Source of the DNA: Clostridiales bacterium
GTDB taxonomy: Bacteria; Bacillota; Clostridia; Lachnospirales; Lachnospiraceae
Reading direction: 5' to 3'
Assembly: GCA_020860715.1 (NCBI GenBank)
Contig: JAJBTU010000004.1
Location: 1 to 64,000 of the forward strand
Length of the DNA stretch: 64,000 nt
How positions within the stretch are numbered: position 1 is the stretch's first letter; each line of letters opens with the position of its first letter. Both the position numbers and the translations under genes were made by a program. The notes below the pieces were generated by a model. The model worked only from the letters and a program-made list of their open reading frames with translations. It had not been told where the DNA came from and searched no databases. Positions 1 to 8,233 of this stretch are shown one piece after another.

Positions 1-172
1 TCTATCGAGCCTCTTTTTTTCGGCTCATTTTTTCATAAGCTACTTGACACTACCGTATTTTGATAATTTATAAAACTCTTTCATTTTAAGTCTAATGGTT
101 TTAGAAGTCAACACATATCCGTCTCACTTTTTTGTGAAATAATGGTAGTATAGTCTGCCATATAATCAGCTT
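1..172. other. non-coding left edge
   Basis: This AT-rich stretch contains no convincing gene. A short hairpin (7-11 pairing with 22-26) followed by a T-rich run could be the terminator of a gene to the left. The usual N-terminal and central parts of the helicase whose C-terminus starts at 173 are absent here, so the junction probably marks a deletion end point. Confidence 0.4.
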
Positions 173-661
173 ATGAGCCATTATGTCATGCTGCAGAGGA
201 ATCTTTTGTACACCGGTGTGACCCGTGCGAAAAAGATTCTCGTATTGATTGGTGAGAAAAAGGCGATTGCATATGCTACACATAATGAAACGACGACATC
301 CCGGAATACAAAGATTGCCGAGCGGATTGCCAGTGGGTGGAAAGATGCGGTAAAGAATGCGCAAAAGAATTCAGAAACAGGAATTCCGCAAACGTATAAA
401 CAGGACGTGGCCGAACTGCCAAAGGTAGCAGAAAAGAAAATGATTTATGGGACCATGCAGAGAAACGATAATGATCCTTTTGAGAATCTCTTTGCTCGTC
501 TTGCTCAATCGAAATTCTGCAGCGGATTTTCTTTAAAAGCTGCAGACAAGGCGTATGTCCGGGATATGGGTATGGACAAAATCCGTTCCCATGCCTGTGA
601 TTTTATCAGCAAGAGGCTGGCTCCTGCAGAACCAGTCAATGATGGAAAACAGACACCGATG

Positions 662-751
662 ATTCATGTCCGTGATTTGCCTCGGCAAATCATGGACGAA
701 GGCCACGCCATCGCGCAAATGCGCGATTCGGAATGGCGTGGCTCACTGTCG
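662..751 (+). repeat. double-hairpin palindromic element, copy 1 (in frame)
   Basis: Hairpin A pairs 668-680 with 685-697 (13 pairs, one G-U, loop CTCG). A GAAG spacer follows. Hairpin B has an outer stem 702-711/733-742, an inner stem 712-717/720-725 and a 7-nt unpaired spacer (726-732) on the 3' side only. It splits DUF4186 between KQTPM and GHPVF without breaking the frame. It shares GAC-GAAG-GCC.CGCCAT and ATTCGGAATGGCG with copy 2. Confidence 0.75.
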
Positions 752-1071
752 GGTCATCCTGTCTTTATTGCGCAGCACGCGACCGGATGCTGCTGCAGAG
801 GCTGTCTGGAAAAATGGCATCGGATTCCAAAAGGAGCAGAACTGACGGATGAGCAGCAGGAATATGTAGTCGATGTTTTGATGGACGAAATCAAACAAAT
901 CGCGCAAAAGGATGCAGGGCTTCGGGAAGAATTTCTACTGACAAGAGAACAGAAAAACCCGCTCTCGGCTTTCTGCGCGAAATGCAGGGAACTTGGTTAT
1001 CCCGTATATGAGATGGATGTCATAGCTGCAGGCGAGGAATCCTATGCGGCGATGAAGCGCAGCATACGGGA

Positions 1072-1147
1072 GAGCCGCGCCATTCCGAATCACGCTTGTG
1101 CGTGATGGCGCGGCCTACGTCGCGCATCTGCTGCTCAGATACACGAC
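1072..1147 (-). repeat. double-hairpin palindromic element, copy 2 (inverted)
   Basis: Read on the minus strand it has the same layout as copy 1: hairpin A (1147-1136 with 1130-1119), a 4-nt spacer, then hairpin B with outer stem 1114-1105/1083-1074, inner stem 1104-1100/1095-1091 and the 7-nt spacer on the 3' side. The imperfect pairs in hairpin A are G-U only when read on the minus strand. It disrupts the 3' end of the DUF4186 gene. Confidence 0.7.
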
Positions 1148-1248
1148 AATTAACGGCGGCGGTGAAAACTCACCTATGCTGGAAGCGGAGGATGACTTTT
1201 ACGAGTTATTCTTTGCCGGATTATAGGGCTTGTAGGAGATAGAAAGTT

Positions 1249-1422
1249 ATGAAATCTTCTCCGCAGGTACTGAGAGATGTCTATCTAGAATTATGCAAAG
1301 ATGCGGAAACATGGTCTGTGACAAATAATGCTGCCGGCCTGATCGAGATTGATTTCACGTTTTCTCTGTGCTCAGATGTATCAAAAAGCAATGCTTTGGA
1401 TTGCACAGATGAAAATCCATGA
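1249..1422 (+). CDS. small hypothetical protein (57 aa)
   Basis: The ATG follows a GGAGAT sequence at a suitable distance. The 57-residue product (MKSSPQVLRDVYLELCK...) has no signal peptide or membrane segment, and I do not recognise it. It may be the surviving N-terminus of a longer gene, since it lies directly behind the broken DUF4186 gene in a region of gene remnants. Confidence 0.35.
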   Translation: MKSSPQVLRDVYLELCKDAETWSVTNNAAGLIEIDFTFSLCSDVSKSNALDCTDENP

Positions 1423-1467
1423 AAAAATGCATATTGACAAAAGTTTAACAAAGATATATAATTCTTT

Positions 1468-1600
1468 TCAACAAGAGGGAGTAGTTGGCCGACAGGCTTT
1501 CGTACCGACTATCATGCAGATGATATGACCTGCACGGGATGAATTAAAAACAAGACTTTTGCGACAACGAACATTGTGGCAAAGGTCTTTTTCTTTATCC
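1468..1600 (+). promoter_or_regulatory. structured leader, possibly yybP-ykoY-like riboswitch
   Basis: The stretch opens with GAGGGAGTAG, continues with several short stems (GGCCGACAGGC, ATCATGCAGATGAT) and ends with an AAGACTTTTGC segment that is also the 5' arm of a terminator. GGGAGUAG at the start and an AAGAC.UUUGC segment at the end are features I associate with the manganese-sensing yybP-ykoY class, but the central ACAUAC-type motif is not clear. The gene downstream is a small membrane protein. Covariance-model testing would decide. Confidence 0.4.
1553..1596 (+). terminator. rho-independent terminator in leader
   Basis: A long stem (starting AGACTTTTGC.ACA, closing at 1588) is followed by TTTTTCTTT. 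Because it lies within a structured leader and before the ORF at 1643, it may act as an attenuator for that gene. Confidence 0.7.
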
Positions 1601-1642
1601 TGAAATGACCGGCGCCACCTGATTAGGAAAGGGAAGAACGAT

Positions 1643-1858
1643 ATGTTAGTACTTATTATTATGCTTTTGGGCCTGATGCTGTGGTTATTCTTTAAATTTA
1701 CATGGGTGATGCTGAAACTCTGTTATATATTTTGCATCGGGCTGCCACTGGCACTGATGCTGGGGATGCTCGGAATTGTGTTATGCTGTACACTGATTCT
1801 GGCACCGGTTGGAAGGGTATTGATGCATGCGGCGGGAAGAGTTATATATCCATTTTAA
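1643..1858 (+). CDS. small two-helix membrane protein (71 aa)
   Basis: A GGGAAG ribosome site precedes the ATG. Almost the whole protein is hydrophobic (MLVLIIMLLGLMLWLFF, then a Cys-rich helix), giving two predicted membrane segments and a short basic tail. I know of no function. Its position behind a structured leader and terminator suggests regulated expression, conceivably by a metal ion if the leader is a yybP-ykoY relative. Confidence 0.6.
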   Translation: MLVLIIMLLGLMLWLFFKFTWVMLKLCYIFCIGLPLALMLGMLGIVLCCTLILAPVGRVLMHAAGRVIYPF

Positions 1859-1917
1859 GTGAAAACAGGATGGCAGATACAGGACTGTGGTTATGAAAAA
1901 GGATTAAAGCAAATAAT

Positions 1918-1970
1918 ATAATTGCAAATGGAGAATGTACGTTCTTTTGCAAAGCCTGTTTTTTGGACTC
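1918..1970 (+). terminator. probable terminator after small membrane gene
   Basis: TTGCAAA at 1921 pairs with TTTTGCAA near 1958, with an inner GAATGT/ACGTTC stem, followed by GCCTGTTTTTT. It lies about 60 nt behind the stop of the 71-aa membrane protein. Confidence 0.5.
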
Positions 1971-2074
1971 GAAATTTTTTATACTGGATTCATGAAGACC
2001 TTAAATGAAAAAGTTAACCTGTACATGATATCTATAAAGATGTAAACCAGATTGGGGATTGTGAGGGATGTAAA

Positions 2075-2395
2075 ATGACAAAAGCAAACAAGAACGATAG
2101 AAATGAAAGCAAAAAGAACAGCCATCCTAACGAATTTGATATGATGATGGCAACGTATTTGCTGCATGAGGATATTGAAAAACAGACTCCGGTACGGAGA
2201 AATGCAGGTTCTGAGGTCTCCTGGTTAGAGGTAATCCTTTATTTTGTTGGCGGCTTCTTTCTTGAGTTTTTCATTTTGTATTTTCTGGGAGTTGATACGA
2301 GCAACCTTCCAGGTGCACTGGTATTGATCTTGTGGTTTGTATGCTCGATTCTGGTAATGATCGCAGCGGTCAACTACAGTACAAGAAAGCGATAA
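2075..2395 (+). CDS. small two-TM membrane protein (106 aa)
   Basis: The ATG is preceded by GTGAGGGATGT. The hydrophilic N-terminal half (rich in Lys, Asn, Glu) is followed by two membrane helices at about residues 50-70 and 78-98 and a basic tail (STRKR). No family is recognised. Gaps on both sides suggest it is transcribed alone. Confidence 0.55.
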   Translation: MTKANKNDRNESKKNSHPNEFDMMMATYLLHEDIEKQTPVRRNAGSEVSWLEVILYFVGGFFLEFFILYFLGVDTSNLPGALVLILWFVCSILVMIAAVNYSTRKR

Positions 2396-2661
2396 TGGCT
2401 GCTGATGAAACTGATTTAACAGGTTATTGATGGATAAGAGAGCGAGGTAGTACCATTGCGGTTCTTATATTGGATTCGGAAAACGCTGCGAGACGACAGG
2501 CATTGCAGGAAGTGTTGCATCATGTGTGAATATTATGAAATGTGCAGAAATGATGCTGAATAACTGGACAAAAGGAAAAGGGCGCTGCTAAAAAAACTCT
2601 GGTTTTACATAGAACCCTGAGTGTGAAAAAATATAATAAAAATGGATAGGAGAGAACGATT
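2396..2661 (+). other. non-coding, possible response-regulator relic
   Basis: No intact gene is visible. A frame near 2456-2529 reads TIAVLILDSENAARRQALQ, which resembles the first strand of a response-regulator receiver domain, but it stops after 25 residues. I treat it as a possible relic only. Confidence 0.25.
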
Positions 2662-2979
2662 ATGAGAAAAAAAGAAGGATACAGTAGAGAAGGAGCTTTT
2701 GGAACGATCAATCATTACGATGCAAAGGGAAAGAAGATTGGCGAGAGCAGGCCGGGTCTGTTTGGCGGTATGAACAATTATGATGCCAAAGGGCATAAGG
2801 TGGGGTATAGTACCGAGAACCTGACGGGTGGTTTGACACACCATGATAACCACGGCCATAAGACGGGCAGAAGTGATCCGGGAGTGTTAAGCGATTATGA
2901 TCATTATGATGCAAAAGGTCATAAGACGGGACATAGTGATTGGGGGCTTTTTGGGGAGATGAAGCATTATAAGAAATAA
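2662..2979 (+). CDS. tandem-repeat protein, HYDAKGHKTG repeats (105 aa)
   Basis: GGAGAG precedes the ATG. Nearly the whole protein consists of about five copies of a ~22-residue repeat with the core (H/N)YDAKG(H/K)K.G.S..GL(F/L)G, each beginning about 22 residues after the last. The repeats are rich in His, Gly, Asp and Lys, with no signal peptide or membrane segment. The pattern suggests a small beta-repeat fold and possibly metal binding through His and Asp, but that is inference. The repeats are similar in protein and diverged in DNA, so the array is not a recent expansion. Confidence 0.6.
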   Translation: MRKKEGYSREGAFGTINHYDAKGKKIGESRPGLFGGMNNYDAKGHKVGYSTENLTGGLTHHDNHGHKTGRSDPGVLSDYDHYDAKGHKTGHSDWGLFGEMKHYKK

Positions 2980-3043
2980 TCTCTTGATATCAGCTATTTA
3001 TCTGTAACGGTAGTATGAGTCATTTCGTTTGAAAATAAAATTC

Positions 3044-3078
3044 TTTATTTTACAAATGTAAAGCATTTGTAAAATAAA
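3044..3078. terminator. perfect 15-bp inverted repeat
   Basis: TTTATTTTACAAATG (3044-3058) and its exact reverse complement (3064-3078) enclose a 5-nt loop. It lies between the repeat protein and the next small ORF. It could be a bidirectional terminator, since both arms are AT-rich, or an operator. Confidence 0.5.
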
Positions 3079-3131
3079 CATTGGTATATTATAATTCTTC
3101 TTAGCGGTTTTGTTCCGCATACGAAGCCACA

Positions 3132-3377
3132 GTGTTACAGGTGCAGGAAGAAATCGCTCCTTTTGTAAAGAAGCATTTGTTCGGCCAAAACACGATTGAT
3201 GTAAAGAATATTCGGTATATGGTAGAAATACTTTTGAACCGGTATAATAATGTTTCCGTTACACAGGGAATGAATCATGGCAAAGATGGGAAACCTTGGC
3301 TGAAAATAACGGTAAGAACATTTTTGTTCAGTGAAGAAATATTTTTGGAGGTCACAGGCACTCAAAAAAGTGAATGA
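3132..3377 (+). CDS. small hypothetical protein (81 aa)
   Basis: The frame opens with GTG at 3132 without a strong ribosome site. The 81-residue product (VQEEIAPFVKKHLFGQ..., then LKITVRTFLFSEEIFLEVTG) looks like a soluble alpha/beta fragment. No family is recognised. It sits among pseudogenes, so it may be a remnant. Confidence 0.35.
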   Translation: MLQVQEEIAPFVKKHLFGQNTIDVKNIRYMVEILLNRYNNVSVTQGMNHGKDGKPWLKITVRTFLFSEEIFLEVTGTQKSE

Positions 3378-3466
3378 AAATCCGAACGGACTATAATTAT
3401 ATGGATGTATAGAGATATCCATTATTGGTTAAGCAAAAGAAAAAAATGGTTGGGGATATATGGCAG

Positions 3467-3733
3467 ATGACAAAATTTGATTATAAAAAGGCTCATGGAT
3501 ACAGCCATAATCATAAGCAAGAATTAGAGAAAGATTCTTTGTGCGGGTGATTTTACTGTCTTAAGATCTTCAATCTTATTGAAATTACAGATTGGATTGT
3601 AGAAGATAACGATTGTGATCACGGCGGTACAGCAATTTGTTCTTATTGTGGGATTGACTCTGTAATAGGTGAATCGGCTGGATTTCCGGTAATAAAAGAA
3701 TTCCTGTCTGGAATGAGGCAGGTATGTTTTTAA
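3467..3733 (+). pseudogene. zinc-ribbon-type cytoplasmic protein with in-frame TGA
   Basis: The translation MTKFDYKKAH.YSHNH... then LCG-stop-FYCLKIF and TAICSYCGIDSVIGES matches a small family with the pattern CGCFYC ... CPYCGIDS..GE. At 3548-3550 the second Cys of CGCFYC is TGA; the frame then stays open to 3733. A Cys codon differs from TGA by one base, so a nonsense mutation is the simplest explanation. Confidence 0.65.
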
Positions 3734-3829
3734 TATTATTATTATCATTAATAGTATTATTATGATAGGCTCTTCGAGGAATTTAATCCGTAGAATATAC
3801 CGGATGTAATCACCGCGGACTGATGAAGT

Positions 3830-4087
3830 TGGGGGAAGGCGTATGCACTGTCTGAGTTGGAGGCGGATGCGATTGAGACTATCCATCCATACGACACCAC
3901 GTGCTGATTGTCCATGGTACAAAAGATGAAATTGCCGATTGCAGCTATGCCCGCAGGGCAGCGGAAGTTTATCCAAATGCGGAGCTTGTGATAATTCCGG
4001 ACGGGAAGTACGGATTATCGATTATCCAATGAACACGATAAGATTGCGATGGAGTCTGTGGAGAGGTTTGTGAGAGCCGAAGAATGA
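3830..4087 (+). pseudogene. alpha/beta-hydrolase C-terminal relic
   Basis: Across shifting frames the stretch reads HHVLIVHGTKDEIADCSYAR, RAAEVYPNAELVIIPDG and DKIAMESVERFVRAEE, the end of an alpha/beta hydrolase carrying the acid-residue strand (VHGTKDE). A stop and a frameshift near 4018-4030 break it, the expected catalytic His motif is degraded, and the N-terminal half with the nucleophile is absent. No product is likely. Confidence 0.6.
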
Positions 4088-4172
4088 GTGGAATGACTCA
4101 AACATAGATCATCGGTAGAATGTTTTCAAAGGCAAAAAAATATAGAGGTAAATTAGAATCAAGGCGGTTGGT

Positions 4173-5078
4173 ATGAAGAAGATTATAAAAAGAAGCGCCT
4201 TCATTTCTCTGGCGCTGCTGCTTGTGGCTTGGATCGCGGCAGACAGGTATTACGCTCATCAGAATATGTTAGAAGTAAAGGCCACGTATCAGGAAGCAGT
4301 AGAACTGGCAGAGCAGAACTCCTATGGGGAAGCCTATGAACTACTCGAACAGATTAGCGAAGAACGATATTCGGATCTGGATATAGACGGGATGATTTCC
4401 CTGTGTCAGGCTCACATGAGTTATGACGAGGATGATATCGAGTCCGCTTATTCTGAGGTAAAGTCTTTGAATCTGGAGAATGTCAGCGACGAGATTCTGA
4501 CGGATTTGGACTCTTTCAAAGAGCAGGTAACTGCAGATTACGAGGTTTATCTGGAGGAAAAGGCGATCGCAGAGTCTGAAGCAGCGGAACAGCGGGCAAA
4601 AGAAAAAGCGGAGAGGGAAGCAGCGCAGGAAAAATCTTTTTTGGAGCGCCTCAGCAAGCAGGTTCCTTATGTGGGATTGTCCGAGGAGTATATCGGTAAA
4701 ACCGCCCTTGGCGCGCCGTCTTCAACAGTCCGGCATAATACGGAAATGATGAATGGCAAAGTTTATACTGCGAATCTGTATGATTTCAAGAGCGGCAATA
4801 CGACGATATTTACTGCACGATGTGTGCAGGGCGAGGTGATACAGGTTTGGGATAAACGCGATAAGGTATCATCCGGGAGTTCATCGTCTTCATCCAGCTC
4901 GGGCAGCAGCTCAAAAAGCATCTCGTCGAGTAGTTCAAAGAGCAGCAGTTCAAGCAGTTCCAGTAAGGATCAGTACAATGCGTCTGATTATGACGATCCG
5001 GAAGAATTCTATTATGATCATTATGATGATTTCGATGGCTATGAGGATGCGGAAGTGTATTGGGAAGATGCACAGTAA
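4173..5078 (+). CDS. membrane-anchored protein with coiled coil and Ser-rich linker (301 aa)
   Basis: A basic start (MKKIIKRS) and one hydrophobic helix (about residues 8-24) place the bulk outside the membrane. Residues ~30-120 look helical and TPR-like (YQEAVELAEQNSYGEAYELLEQ). Residues ~125-155 are a charged Ala/Glu/Lys coiled coil. A globular part (~160-230) ends in QGEVIQVWDKRDK. The C-terminus is a poly-Ser tract of about 40 residues and an Asp/Tyr-rich acidic tail. I know of no function. The Ser tract resembles the flexible linkers of secreted Firmicutes proteins. Confidence 0.6.
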   Translation: MKKIIKRSAFISLALLLVAWIAADRYYAHQNMLEVKATYQEAVELAEQNSYGEAYELLEQISEERYSDLDIDGMISLCQAHMSYDEDDIESAYSEVKSLNLENVSDEILTDLDSFKEQVTADYEVYLEEKAIAESEAAEQRAKEKAEREAAQEKSFLERLSKQVPYVGLSEEYIGKTALGAPSSTVRHNTEMMNGKVYTANLYDFKSGNTTIFTARCVQGEVIQVWDKRDKVSSGSSSSSSSSGSSSKSISSSSSKSSSSSSSSKDQYNASDYDDPEEFYYDHYDDFDGYEDAEVYWEDAQ

Positions 5079-5169
5079 GTGTTTTTTATCTTAAAAGAAT
5101 ATGCTGGCAAATGAATGACATATAAGATGTAGCTGTTATGATACAGAAATGGCAGAGGATTTAATAATT

Positions 5170-6372
5170 ATGGAACTTGGGTGGATTGATTTCTCGAAAA
5201 AGGACAGACAGAGAGTCCTTGATGTGATGAGCCTGCTGCATGAGCAGGGTGCTGTGGATGAACTGGGAATCGGCATCGTCCGGGATGCCTTTGCGAACGT
5301 GTTTTTCCCGGGGACATCAACCGTCCAGACCCGTGCAAAATATTTTCTGATTGTTCCGTATATTCTGAAAGATGCTGTTGATGGAAGATATGGCAGGGAT
5401 GTCAACCGTATTTTAAGATGCATTGATGAAGACGAGAAAACATGTGGCATACGTTTTCTGGAAAATAATCCGGATGAAGATGGGGTGATTGGGAAGCGGG
5501 TACTGCCAAATGGCTGGGTTGCCAGAAAACCGTCCGATATCTACTGGAATGGCATCCGCGCCTATGGTATTTTTACAGATGACACCCTGTCCATCCGGGA
5601 ATATGTGGCGCTCAGCATGAAGCTGAAGAATGATAAGCTGCGGCTGGCGGCAGGGAATCGCGGTGATGATGTAGCAGATGCAGACAGGGATGATAAAGAC
5701 GCCGGAGATTTTCGGATGTTCCGGTTTTGGAATATTCCTGTATGGTCGCAGGACTGGAGAGAGAATCTGCAGATGGATCTGACAAGGGAGGAAGCGTTGT
5801 TTTTAAAATCTCAGATCATTAGGAATACGGAACCTTCACTGTTATCCTATATTCTGAAAAATCATGTAGATATGGAACCTTATGGTGATTTTGAAGTCCT
5901 GACGGAAGCCCTGTCCTCTCAGCTTGATGAGCATACAGCATATCTGATGCGGCTTGCGAGTGATTTTAACAATCTGGTCTACATGGCGCGTGTCAGGTAC
6001 AATGTGATCCTCTCAGATGGTGAAAATGAGGAAGCTATTCGGGAGTGGAAATATCTGAGTGCAGACAGCGGAAAGTATGCTTCGGTCGATTTGAAAGCTG
6101 TTTTTGAAGAATTACAGATTAAAAATACGAAGACCTATGCTTTCCTTGCGGAACTGCAAGGGTGCTTTTATACAGGTCGGATGGAAGATGCGGATGCCTG
6201 TATCCGCAAACGTGAGATACAGCTGAAAGGTGTGGCACGGGCAAAGTTAAACCGATCGGAAGATTTCAATCCACAAGACTGGGTGGGTGGAAGAAAGTTG
6301 GATTACCGTTTTTCCAATGCGAAAAGAATCATACAGGACATTTATGCTGGGGAGGCTTGCGGCTATGTTTAA
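5170..6372 (+). CDS. DUF6361 protein, first gene of Azaca-like defence cassette (ZacA candidate)
   Basis: The start MELGWIDFSKKDR (ATG 5170, behind AGAGGA) is the typical beginning of DUF6361; an upstream ATG at 5149 would add seven residues. The segment LGIGIVRDAFANVFFPGTS followed by TRAKYFLIVPY is the family signature. The protein has about 400 residues, no membrane segment, and unknown biochemistry. Its last 8 nt overlap the start of the phospholipase-D-like gene and a large helicase follows, so the three are one translationally coupled unit. From memory this gene trio corresponds to the Azaca anti-phage system; I could not check that. Confidence 0.7.
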   Translation: MELGWIDFSKKDRQRVLDVMSLLHEQGAVDELGIGIVRDAFANVFFPGTSTVQTRAKYFLIVPYILKDAVDGRYGRDVNRILRCIDEDEKTCGIRFLENNPDEDGVIGKRVLPNGWVARKPSDIYWNGIRAYGIFTDDTLSIREYVALSMKLKNDKLRLAAGNRGDDVADADRDDKDAGDFRMFRFWNIPVWSQDWRENLQMDLTREEALFLKSQIIRNTEPSLLSYILKNHVDMEPYGDFEVLTEALSSQLDEHTAYLMRLASDFNNLVYMARVRYNVILSDGENEEAIREWKYLSADSGKYASVDLKAVFEELQIKNTKTYAFLAELQGCFYTGRMEDADACIRKREIQLKGVARAKLNRSEDFNPQDWVGGRKLDYRFSNAKRIIQDIYAGEACGYV

Positions 6373-8212
6373 ACCAAATGGAAATGAAGACCGCCGTGAT
6401 TACGGCCAGCTGCTAATGCCGCCGGATGGATTCCGGCTTGAAATGGCGGTCGGAACGACATACTCTCTGGATCTGGAATCGCTTGCTGCTGTGGCAATCT
6501 CTTTGGGAATATCGGAGGATATGGACAGCGAACTTTTGCAGAATCCGATCTGTATGCTGCATGCATTGCAGAAAGTCTCAGACAAAGTCATGATTTTTTG
6601 TGAAGCGGGGCAGATTAAAATGCCGGAAAATCCTTCAGTATTGTCTTTGCTGGTGGAGAAGATGGTGATACCGGTTGCTTTGCCGAAAGATAAAAAAATG
6701 GGAATATATCCGGCATTCCACCCGAAAACATGGATACTTTCTTATTATAATGATGCCGGAGAACGCCGATATCGTTTTGTTGTAATGAGCAGGAACCTGA
6801 CCTTTGACAGAAGCTGGGATGTCAGCTTTGCCATGGACGGAACTGTGGAAAGAGTGCGGGATAAAAAGACTGCGCCGATCATTTATTTTTTGAAATTCCT
6901 TACAGCACAGATCCCCGATGACTGGAGGGAAGCCGCCGGAAAAAGGTCCTCGATACGAGGACTGATAAGGGAGCTGCAGAATGTTTCGTTCTCATTGGAC
7001 AGCAGGGAGTTTGGAGAAGATTTTGAAGTGCTTCCGATGGGGATAGGAAAATACGGATATGATATGAGCCGGGATGTTCTGTTCTGCGATGAAAAATATA
7101 CGGCGGATTCTACGTTCAATGAGCTTGTAATCATGTCGCCGTTTTTGTCCGGAAGTATTATAGAATCTTTTAACCAGAATTATCACTCTCTTACGGAATG
7201 CAAACGAACGCTCATCACAAGAAGAAGTGAGCTGGAAAAATTAAAGCCTGAACAGGCAGATAATTTTGACATTTATGTGCTCAGAGATGAGATGGTAGAT
7301 GGGGAGGATTATCTCTCAGATGAGAGTGTGGGGAAATCCAGACAGGATATTCATGCGAAGATTTTTCTGAGAAGAAAATATGCGGATACTGATTTGTATG
7401 TTGGCTCCATGAACGCGAGCCATGCAGCTCTCCATAATAACGTGGAAATGATGGTTCGACTTCGGACAAAAAATCGGTATCTGAATGGCGAAACATTTTT
7501 GAAAGATATTTTCTGCGGACCTGCAGATGGTGACGGCAACCCGTTTGAGAAAGTAAGCATACCGGATGCGATACCGGAAAAAGAAGAAGATCGAAGGAAA
7601 GTCCTGGAAACAAAGATAAAAGAGATTTGCCGTTTAAATAAAACAGCATGTGCAGACGAGACGGATGCAGGGAAATATTGTGTCAGGATCCGGATAGAGG
7701 GTGTAAAAAAAGATGACAGCATTATGATTGCTCCATTTCGTTCTGTACAGAGAAAACCATTAAATGAGAAGATGGTCTTTGAAAATCTGGATCTGTTAAA
7801 ACTCTCAGAGTTTTATGAGATCACGGCAATGGATGAGGATTTGAAACTGCATCGGGTGATTATGATACCGACAACGGGCATCCCGGAGGAAAGAGACAGT
7901 GCTGTGGTAAATTCTGTTGTAAAAGACAGGTCAGCTTTTGTGGAATACGTTGCATATGTATTAGGGGATAATTATCTTTCAACTCTTATGGAGGAAAAAC
8001 AGTTGCAGGAGTCAGGGCTTTACCGCCAGTCAGGGGATGCCATGCCTGCCCTGTATGAAAAAATGCTGCGTGTTTCTCTGGAAGAACCGGAACGTCTGAA
8101 TGATATCCGTTATGTGCTGGATATGATTACGGATACGGATATTATTCCGCAGGAATTCCGGGATACCTATGAAATATTCTGTAAAACACCTAAGATACCT
8201 GCAAAATCCTGA
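6365..8212 (+). CDS. phospholipase D-like nuclease domain protein (ZacB candidate)
   Basis: I chose ATG 6365, which overlaps the DUF6361 stop in ATGTTTAA, rather than the open frame from 6287; this gives 615 residues. Two half-sites of a PLD fold are visible: HPKTW at H119/K121 followed by VVMSRNLT, and IHAKIFL at H330/K332 followed by LYVGSMNASHAALHNNVE. PLD-type HxK pairs catalyse phosphodiester cleavage, and in defence systems such proteins are often DNA nucleases. There is no signal peptide, so it is probably cytoplasmic. It lies between DUF6361 and the helicase in a tight operon (21 nt to the next ATG). Confidence 0.7.
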   Translation: MFKPNGNEDRRDYGQLLMPPDGFRLEMAVGTTYSLDLESLAAVAISLGISEDMDSELLQNPICMLHALQKVSDKVMIFCEAGQIKMPENPSVLSLLVEKMVIPVALPKDKKMGIYPAFHPKTWILSYYNDAGERRYRFVVMSRNLTFDRSWDVSFAMDGTVERVRDKKTAPIIYFLKFLTAQIPDDWREAAGKRSSIRGLIRELQNVSFSLDSREFGEDFEVLPMGIGKYGYDMSRDVLFCDEKYTADSTFNELVIMSPFLSGSIIESFNQNYHSLTECKRTLITRRSELEKLKPEQADNFDIYVLRDEMVDGEDYLSDESVGKSRQDIHAKIFLRRKYADTDLYVGSMNASHAALHNNVEMMVRLRTKNRYLNGETFLKDIFCGPADGDGNPFEKVSIPDAIPEKEEDRRKVLETKIKEICRLNKTACADETDAGKYCVRIRIEGVKKDDSIMIAPFRSVQRKPLNEKMVFENLDLLKLSEFYEITAMDEDLKLHRVIMIPTTGIPEERDSAVVNSVVKDRSAFVEYVAYVLGDNYLSTLMEEKQLQESGLYRQSGDAMPALYEKMLRVSLEEPERLNDIRYVLDMITDTDIIPQEFRDTYEIFCKTPKIPAKS

Positions 8213-8233
8213 AGAAAAGTGAGGGACAGATTC

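Larger units (their letters stand above)
173..1226 (+). pseudogene. truncated RecD-like helicase C-terminus fused to DUF4186, element-interrupted
   Basis: The first ~60 residues (YVMLQRNLLYTGVTRAKK) match the C-terminal motif VI region of superfamily 1 RecD/UvrD-like helicases; everything before it is missing. From about residue 100 the protein matches DUF4186 (SKRLAPAEP, DGKQTPM, GHPVFIAQHAT, CCCRGCLEKW), a small Cys-rich family of unknown function. A palindromic element adds about 30 residues in frame between KQTPM and GHPVF. A second element, inverted, sits at 1072-1147 and shifts the frame, ending the ORF at 1105. The natural ending (NGGGENSP...DDFYELFFAGL, stop 1224-1226) resumes in another frame after it. 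I call it a decaying remnant; the DUF4186 part might still be made. Confidence 0.7.
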
